Source: Ficedula albicollis (Eukaryota > Chordata > Aves > Passeriformes > Muscicapidae). Taken from it: 64,000 nucleotides of DNA. Below, piece by piece: positions 60,305-64,000 of the stretch. The DNA is taken from positions 63,821,942 to 63,885,941 of the forward strand of contig NC_021677.1 of NCBI RefSeq assembly GCF_000247815.1. The letters are read 5' to 3'. Numbering within the stretch: position 1 is the stretch's first letter; the number at the start of each line of letters is the position of its first letter. The position numbers and the translations under genes are program-made. The notes beneath the pieces are model-generated. The model ran no database searches. It saw nothing but the letters and a program-made list of their open reading frames with translations, and was not told the DNA's origin.

Positions 60305-60480
60305 AGAATCCTGGGATCCCTGAGGCTGGAAAACCCTCCCAGGACCCTCTGGCTGCCCTGAGCCCCCTGAGCCCCCTGAGCCCTGCCCAAGGCTCAGCCA
60401 CAGAACCCCAGATCCCCGAGGCTGGAAAAGCCTCTGGGGTCACCGAGTCCCAGCCCCCAGGGCCACATCCAGGCATTCCT
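60305..60480 (-). repeat. CR1-like LINE fragments, reverse
   Basis: 'gatccctgaggctggaaaac' and 'gatccccgaggctggaaaag', two related pieces in reverse orientation. Confidence 0.55.
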
Positions 60481-60749
60481 TGGGCTCAAACCCATCCAAA
60501 CCCTTGCTCTGGCTCCCGAAGGTGGCTCAGGCACCACGGGCTGTGTGCACAGGGCAGGAGGGCTGCAGCTGGGGCTGGAAATGTCCGCAGGCACTGGGGA
60601 CCCCCTGGGTTTGGGGGTCTGCTCTGACCTGGCTGGAAGCTGTGAATCCAGAGCTCCCTGATCCTCCTCCAGCTCCCCTCTTCCCTCTCTGCCTCCAGCA
60701 AACAAGGCTCTCTGGGAATATTTGTTGCTGCTGCTGTTGGTTGGGTTTT

Positions 60750-61540
60750 TTAAATTTTTTTTTTTTGCCTTTGCACTTCCGCAACTTAAAAATGCTGGAA
60801 CTAATTTAGCCTCCTGCATTTATTTCCCCCAAGTTCCCGAGTGCCCAGGCTGCTCCTGCAATTACCTGCAGCTCAAGGAGATGTTCTCCTGCATAATTGA
60901 AGGCAGCAACAACAACAAAGCAGCCTCGGGCAGCCTGGACTGAGCAGTGGGAGGGGAGCTGGGGCAGCCAGGGCTGGACTGGGGCACTGGGCATGGGGTG
61001 CACCGTGGGGTGACCCCACCTGGATCACAGGCAAGGGTCCAGCTGCTCCTGGACCAAAGGAGTTTCCCCCAGGTGTGACCCCAGGTCTGCCTTGTCCCCC
61101 CAGCTCCAGCTCCCAAAGCTCCTCCGGGCACTGGGAGCATCCCTGGGCTGCAGCACAGAGCAGGGCAGGGAGGGGGGGGCTCTGTGCCAGCACCAGGAGA
61201 GAATCCTGCAATGGTTTGGGTTAAAGGGACCCTAAATCCCCCCCAGAGCCACCCCTGGATGGGCAGGGACACCTCCCCCTGTCCCAGGTGTCCAGCCTGG
61301 CCTTGGGCACTGCCAGGGATCCAGGGGCAGCCACAGCTGCTCTGGCAATCCCAGCCCAGCCAGGAATTCCCAGTTCCCAACATCCCACCCATCCCTGCCC
61401 CCTGGCAGTGTCCCATTCCCTGTGTCCTGTCTCCCCACTCTCCCTGCTCCTCTGAGATAAAATCCTCCTGGAGCTGCTGCTCTGGTCTCAGACATGGGGC
61501 TCACCATCAGCTTCACTTACCTGCAGTTAGCAGATGATAA
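60750..61540. repeat. inverted duplication, left arm (about 785 bp)
   Basis: Reverse complement of 62,468-63,265 with about one or two base differences (for example 'ctccgggcactgg' here against 'ctccaggcactgg' in the complement of the other arm). Contains a reverse CR1 fragment (61,205-61,400). Confidence 0.95.
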
Positions 61541-62096
61541 TAAAGGAAATATTCTGTGCCTGCAGCACCATCTGTGCACTCCCCCTGCTCAGCACCACTG
61601 ATTAATTCCATCTTGAAGAGCTTTCTGCACTGTCTGAGGACATGCAGGTACCAGTCCTCCCTGCCAGAGCAGCTTCCCTCCGAGGCAATTCATTTGGGTT
61701 TGACATTTCCGAGTTCTCCAGCTCCATAAAATTTATTTCTGACTGGTTTCATGTAAATCAAATTGCTTGAGATTTCTGCCTTCACATTATAAGTGATCAC
61801 ATTAAACCACGAGATGCTCTTGGCCACAGCGAGACTAAGAATGAGATTTTGTACAGCTGTTCTTTTTGGTTAAAATAGTTGTCGGGTTTTTTTGTGAACG
61901 TAAAACTTTGTCATTCCAAAATGATTTCTCCACACGGTGTTTTGGTGAGATCCAGCTTGGGATATGCATCCAGCTCTGGAGAAACCAACATCAAAAGGAT
62001 GTGGAGCTGCTGGAGAGAGTCCAGAGGAATCCCTGGAGCTGCTGCAGGGCTGGAGCCGGGCTGGGAGAGCTGGGGGTGCTCACCTGGAGAGGAGAA
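61541..62096. other. spacer of the inverted duplication
   Basis: Unique AT-rich sequence, then a forward CR1 start (62,020-62,096: 'gctggagccgggctgggaga') that runs into the G run. No gene. Confidence 0.6.
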
Positions 62097-63265
<1,169 letters not shown>

Positions 63266-63269
63266 GCAG

Positions 63270-63360
63270 CCTGGGGCAGTGGGAGGTGACCCTGCCACGG
63301 CAGGGGTGGCACTGGGGGGGATTTAGGGTCCCTTTAATCCAAACCATTGCAGGATTCTTT
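63270..63360 (+). repeat. CR1 LINE tail
   Basis: 'ggggcagtgggaggtgaccc', 'cggcaggggtggcactgggg' and 'tttaatccaaaccattgcag'. Confidence 0.85.
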
Positions 63361-64000
63361 GGAGGTTCCCTCCCCACACCAGCAGGAGCAGCAGATGGTT
63401 CCTGACTCCTCTTTAGCACCAGGAAGCTTTAATTGAAGCGCAGGGCAGAGCACGAGGAACAGGCAGCGAGTGCTCCCCATTCTCAGCCCAGTTCTCACTC
63501 CCGCAGCTCCTCCCAGTACCAAACTGGGATGGAATCCTGCCTTTGACTGCAGGCAAGTCGTGTTTGCCACGGCCACGCTCCACAAGCGACGGCGGAAATA
63601 TGCAAAATAAATGTTATGAAAGCAACATGATTAAATTTTCTGACAGTGGTTGCCATGATGTTCAGAAATGCATGAAATGAATGAGGCTTGTTCATGGCTT
63701 TGTTATCGCTGCCAGGTTGCCAGGGAGGGAGGGAGGAGGGAAAAAAAAGTCCTGAAAATTAAAATAATTTTTCAATATGAGGGAGGGAGGAGGGAAAAAA
63801 AAGTCCTGAAAATTAAAATAATTTTTCAATATGTTAGATAAATATCAGGGCTCTGGAAGAGGTGTGCGAGCAGGCATGAGAAATACTTCAATTAAAAAAA
63901 GGGAAAAGCTCCATCAGAGGGCTGGCGGGGGCTGGCTGTGCAGGGAGGGGAGGGGCTCGGATCCCAGCTCGGAGCTGCTGGGGACGGCCTGGAAGATCCT
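63361..64000. other. intergenic, right window edge
   Basis: No gene. Contains a 54-bp tandem duplication at 63,725-63,832 ('gagggagggaggaggg', then aaaaaaaagtcctgaaaatt, twice). Confidence 0.7.
63725..63832. repeat. 54-bp tandem duplication
   Basis: Two apparently identical units starting at 63725 and 63779, GA-rich then AT-rich. Confidence 0.95.

Noticed and set aside
59413..60627. Open frame of 404 codons across 59,457-60,184
   Set aside because: It runs through an assembly gap of N.

Overview
The window looks like bird nuclear DNA. It holds many 3' fragments of CR1 LINEs carrying the avian 'AACCCAAACCATTCTATGATT'-type end, intron-containing genes of the vertebrate TOGARAM1/KLHL28 pair in divergent arrangement, a GC-rich shared promoter region, and abundant GC-rich and AT-rich tandem repeats. 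No prokaryotic, viral or CRISPR locus is present. The species cannot be fixed from the sequence.

Left part (1-29,181, minus strand): most of TOGARAM1 (crescerin-1), which encodes a ciliary TOG-domain microtubule protein. I could trace 15 internal exons plus a tandem copy of one of them, and the 3' end of the large first exon. Every junction joins in reading phase. The gene leaves the window on the left before its last TOG domain. Its first exon is cut by a 2.5 kb run of C and carries a 29-bp duplication that shifts the frame. Its fourth traced exon is present twice in tandem.

Middle (about 31,675-41,230, plus strand): a GC-rich divergent promoter region, then KLHL28 complete in four coding exons (571 codons plus stop), with a long CTGAGC-repeat 3' UTR and a poly(A) signal. 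Exon 2 of KLHL28 is bracketed by two local minisatellites built from its own splice-site regions. The upstream one includes a decayed second copy of the start of the exon.

Right part (41,230-64,000): no gene is recognisable. It is repeat-rich intergenic DNA: CR1 fragments, a 1.16 kb GGGAAT hexamer array, a 33-bp minisatellite of about 1.2 kb, an AT-rich decamer satellite of 1.5 kb, several recent tandem duplications, a 728-bp assembly gap, and an inverted duplication (arms near 785 bp) around 60,750-63,265.

Nine homopolymer stretches (eight C and one G, 67 to 2,493 bp, together about 5.8 kb or 9 percent of the window) are the strangest feature. They are most simply read as sequencing or assembly artefacts that stand in for unresolved sequence, and they generate all the polyproline/polyglycine open frames. 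No convincing new gene system was found. The most interesting items are the self-derived splice-site minisatellites around KLHL28 exon 2 and the in-phase TOGARAM1 exon duplication.
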